From Actinomadura macrotermitis (GTDB taxonomy: Bacteria > Actinomycetota > Actinomycetes > Streptosporangiales > Streptosporangiaceae), in assembly GCF_009604375.1 (NCBI RefSeq), contig NZ_WEGH01000006.1, forward strand, positions 248,001-312,000: DNA of 64,000 nt, read 5' to 3'. Positions within the stretch are counted from its first letter, which is position 1. Each line of letters begins with the position of its first letter. The translations under genes and the position numbers were made by a program. The notes beneath the pieces were generated by a model. The model was not told where the DNA came from. It searched no databases and saw only the letters and a program-made list of their open reading frames with translations. Below are positions 62,040 to 64,000 of this stretch, piece by piece.

Positions 62040-62230
62040 ACCACGTGGAGGTCGCCGGCGGGCACTCCGTAAAGCCCTGCCCTTTTCCCGGCCATGAACG
62101 TCAGTGATCGCCGGTAGCCTTTCCCCGTCAGGTTGCGGCCCGACGGGCTTCCGGCGTCCTGTCCGACGGCAGGACGCGGACATGCCCCCATACCGCACGA
62201 TTTCTTCGTGCTGCCTGGGGGTAGATCCCG

Positions 62231-64000
62231 TTGTCGGTCTTCCGTCGTACCGCGCAAGCCCTGGTGTCTCCGATCGAGCGGAAGCTCAGCGAGCTGATCG
62301 ACGAGCACATGCGGATGGCGGCGGGGCTGCGCGTGTCCGCCTCGGAGCGGCGGGCCTGGGACCGCAGCCTGCCTCTCGTCGCGCAGGACCTGGTCGAGGC
62401 GGGCCTCGGGCAGGTCGAGATGCTCATCGAGTACCGGCTCCCGCTCACCAGCAAGCGGGCCGACGTCATCCTCGCCGGCAAGGACCGCCGGACCGGCGAG
62501 GACGCGTACGTGGTCGTCGAGCTCAAGCAGTGGAGCCATGTGGAGGTCTGGGACGAAGATCCCCGCAAGGTGCTGGTGAGCAACATGTCCGGCGGGCCCA
62601 AGCTGCATCCGTCGCTGCAGGCCAAGGGTTACAGCGACTACATGGTGGATTTCGTCACCGCGCTCGGCGGTCGCGCCGACGCCGTGCACGCGGTCGCCTA
62701 CCTGCACAACGCCTCCCGCAACGACGTCATCGACCTCTACGACGCGGTCCAGGACGACAGGACCCGGCTGTTCACCCAGAGCACGCGCGGCGCCTTCGTC
62801 GACTACCTGCGCGACCGGTTCGCGGCGGCGCCCGGGGCCGACGCAGCCGACCGGCTGCTGAGCAGCACGTACAAGCCGTCCAAGCAGCTTCTCAAGGTCG
62901 CCGCTGAGGAGATCAAGAACCGGGAGCAGTTCGTCCTGCTCGCCGAGCAGCGGCTGGCCTATGAGATGGTCTGGCACGCGGTGGAGAAGGCGCGCAGGCA
63001 GGACTTCAAGACCGTCGTCGTCATCACCGGCGGCCCTGGCAGCGGCAAGAGCGTCATCGCGCTGTCGCTGCTGGGCGAGTTGTCCAGGCAGGGGTACAGC
63101 GTCCTGCACGCGACGGGGTCCAAGTCCTTCACCCAGACGATGCGCAAGTACGTCGCCAAGGGATCGCCGAGGACCAAGGAGCTGTTCAAGTACTTCAACA
63201 GCTTCATGGACGCCGACCGTAACGGCCTCGACGTGCTCATCTGCGACGAGGCTCACCGCATCCGCGAGTTCTCCCACAACCGGTTCACCCCGGCCGCCAA
63301 GCGCAGCGGTCTCCCCCAGGTCGACGAGCTGATCGACGCGGCGCGGGTACCGGTGTTCCTGCTCGACGAGCACCAGGTGGTGCGACCCGGCGAGATGGGC
63401 ACCCTCGATGAGATCCGCCGGCACGCCGAGGCGAAGAACCTGGAGGTCGTGCCCGTCTCGCTGGACGAGCAGTTCCGCAGCGGTGGCAGCCGCAAATACG
63501 AGGAGTGGGTGCTCCGTCTGCTCGGCCTGCAAGAGGGCGGCCCTCAGCCGTGGACCGGTGACGACCACTTCGACGTGGCGCTCGCCGAATCGCCCTTTGA
63601 GCTGGAAGCCCTCCTGCAAGCCAAGCAGGAGGGCGACCACTCCGCGCGGATGACGGCCGGCTACTGCTGGTCCTGGAGCGACCCGACGAAGGATCACACG
63701 CTGGTGCCGGACGTGGTGATCGGCGACTGGGCGCGCCCCTGGAACGTCAAGGGCGACCGTTCGGTCGGCGACGCCCCGCCCAGCGAACTGTGGGCGACGA
63801 AGGAGGGCGGCTTCGGCCAGGTCGGGTGCGTCTACACCGCCCAGGGATTCGAGTACGACTGGAACGGCGTCGTCTTCGGCCCCGACCTCGTCTACCGGAA
63901 CGGCCGTCTGATCACCGACCGCACGCAGAGCAAGGACCCGGCCCTCCGCCCCAGGTCGGTGTCCGACGAGCGGGCCGACGAGCTGATCCGCAACACCTAC
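62231..64000 (+). CDS. PD-(D/E)XK nuclease fused to DUF2075-type helicase/ATPase, 3' end missing
   Basis: The frame is open from a TTG at 62231 to the window end (590 codons). An in-frame TAG nine bases upstream bounds the start. Residues 60-101 hold a PD-(D/E)XK nuclease core: EYRLPLTSKRADVILAG (D78) then YVVVELKQW (E97, K99). Residues 262-285 form the ATPase P-loop (VVVITGGPGSGKSVIALSLL). The Walker B DVLICDEAHRIREF follows and later motifs (SLDEQFRSGGS, GQVGCVYTAQGFEYDW) match DUF2075/UvrD-like helicases. Such fusions are frequent in phage-defence islands. It may be independent of the cyclase operon, since the terminator separates them. Confidence 0.82.
   Translation, partial: MSVFRRTAQALVSPIERKLSELIDEHMRMAAGLRVSASERRAWDRSLPLVAQDLVEAGLGQVEMLIEYRLPLTSKRADVILAGKDRRTGEDAYVVVELKQWSHVEVWDEDPRKVLVSNMSGGPKLHPSLQAKGYSDYMVDFVTALGGRADAVHAVAYLHNASRNDVIDLYDAVQDDRTRLFTQSTRGAFVDYLRDRFAAAPGADAADRLLSSTYKPSKQLLKVAAEEIKNREQFVLLAEQRLAYEMVWHAVEKARRQDFKTVVVITGGPGSGKSVIALSLLGELSRQGYSVLHATGSKSFTQTMRKYVAKGSPRTKELFKYFNSFMDADRNGLDVLICDEAHRIREFSHNRFTPAAKRSGLPQVDELIDAARVPVFLLDEHQVVRPGEMGTLDEIRRHAEAKNLEVVPVSLDEQFRSGGSRKYEEWVLRLLGLQEGGPQPWTGDDHFDVALAESPFELEALLQAKQEGDHSARMTAGYCWSWSDPTKDHTLVPDVVIGDWARPWNVKGDRSVGDAPPSELWATKEGGFGQVGCVYTAQGFEYDWNGVVFGPDLVYRNGRLITDRTQSKDPALRPRSVSDERADELIRNTY

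Noticed and set aside
61968..62198. Minus-strand 76-codon ORF between the operon and the nuclease-helicase
   Set aside because: It covers the terminator hairpin and has low-complexity R/G content with no homology visible to me.

Overview
The window is a very GC-rich chromosome segment from an actinomycete. Frequent GTG and TTG starts, many 4-bp ATGA/GTGA overlaps, PknB-type kinases, a DUF397 protein, an RsbW-like ATPase and a DUF5999 protein all fit. The family mix suggests Thermomonosporaceae (Actinomadura-like), but that is an inference from gene content; no rRNA or other phylogenetic marker is present. I found no rRNA, tRNA, CRISPR array or intact insertion sequence. Both edges cut genes.

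0-13 kb is mostly catabolic. After the 5' end of an acyl-CoA synthetase and two membrane proteins (vWA/solute-binding and solute-binding) comes a leucine/isovalerate-type operon: carboxylase beta and alpha subunits, HMG-CoA lyase and an acyl-CoA dehydrogenase. A divergent TetR gene and two operator-like dyads sit upstream. An amidase and a TetR gene diverge around a perfect palindrome.

13-26 kb holds a five-gene peptide ABC importer followed by a CocE/X-Pro-type hydrolase, and then an acyl-CoA catabolic operon (SDR, amidohydrolase, acyl-CoA ligase, MaoC, thioesterase) facing a PaaX-type regulator.

26-40 kb holds a DHA2 efflux pump behind a MerR-like promoter, an anti-sigma-like ATPase opposite a lone DUF397 gene, a 13-bp minisatellite fused to a terminator, otsA, a two-gene operon of a YbaK-type deacylase and a release-factor-1-like protein without its GGQ loop, and a GntR / unknown / GMC oxidoreductase operon resembling the mycobacterial Rv0494-Rv0492c locus. 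Several small actinobacterial proteins follow, including two paralogues with a shared EEYL/ELWP segment linked to zinc-ribbon proteins.

40-50 kb holds two Ser/Thr kinases, a DUF4041/GIY-YIG protein followed by a decayed UvrD-like helicase, a YceI protein and a large unrecognised protein. 50-57 kb holds a VOC/UvrA-like pair, PhzF, an unknown leaderless gene and a single-chain N6-DNA methylase.

57.6-64 kb looks like a signalling or conflict island. It contains a Crp/Fnr protein, a class III nucleotide-cyclase-like protein, a P-loop protein, a partner protein, and a PD-(D/E)XK/DUF2075 nuclease-helicase cut by the window edge. The cyclase C-terminus and the P-loop protein N-terminus share an ungapped 22-residue glycine/serine-rich motif, the arrangement seen in amyloid-signalling pairs of NLR-like proteins and their effectors. 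This is the strongest candidate for an undescribed system here.
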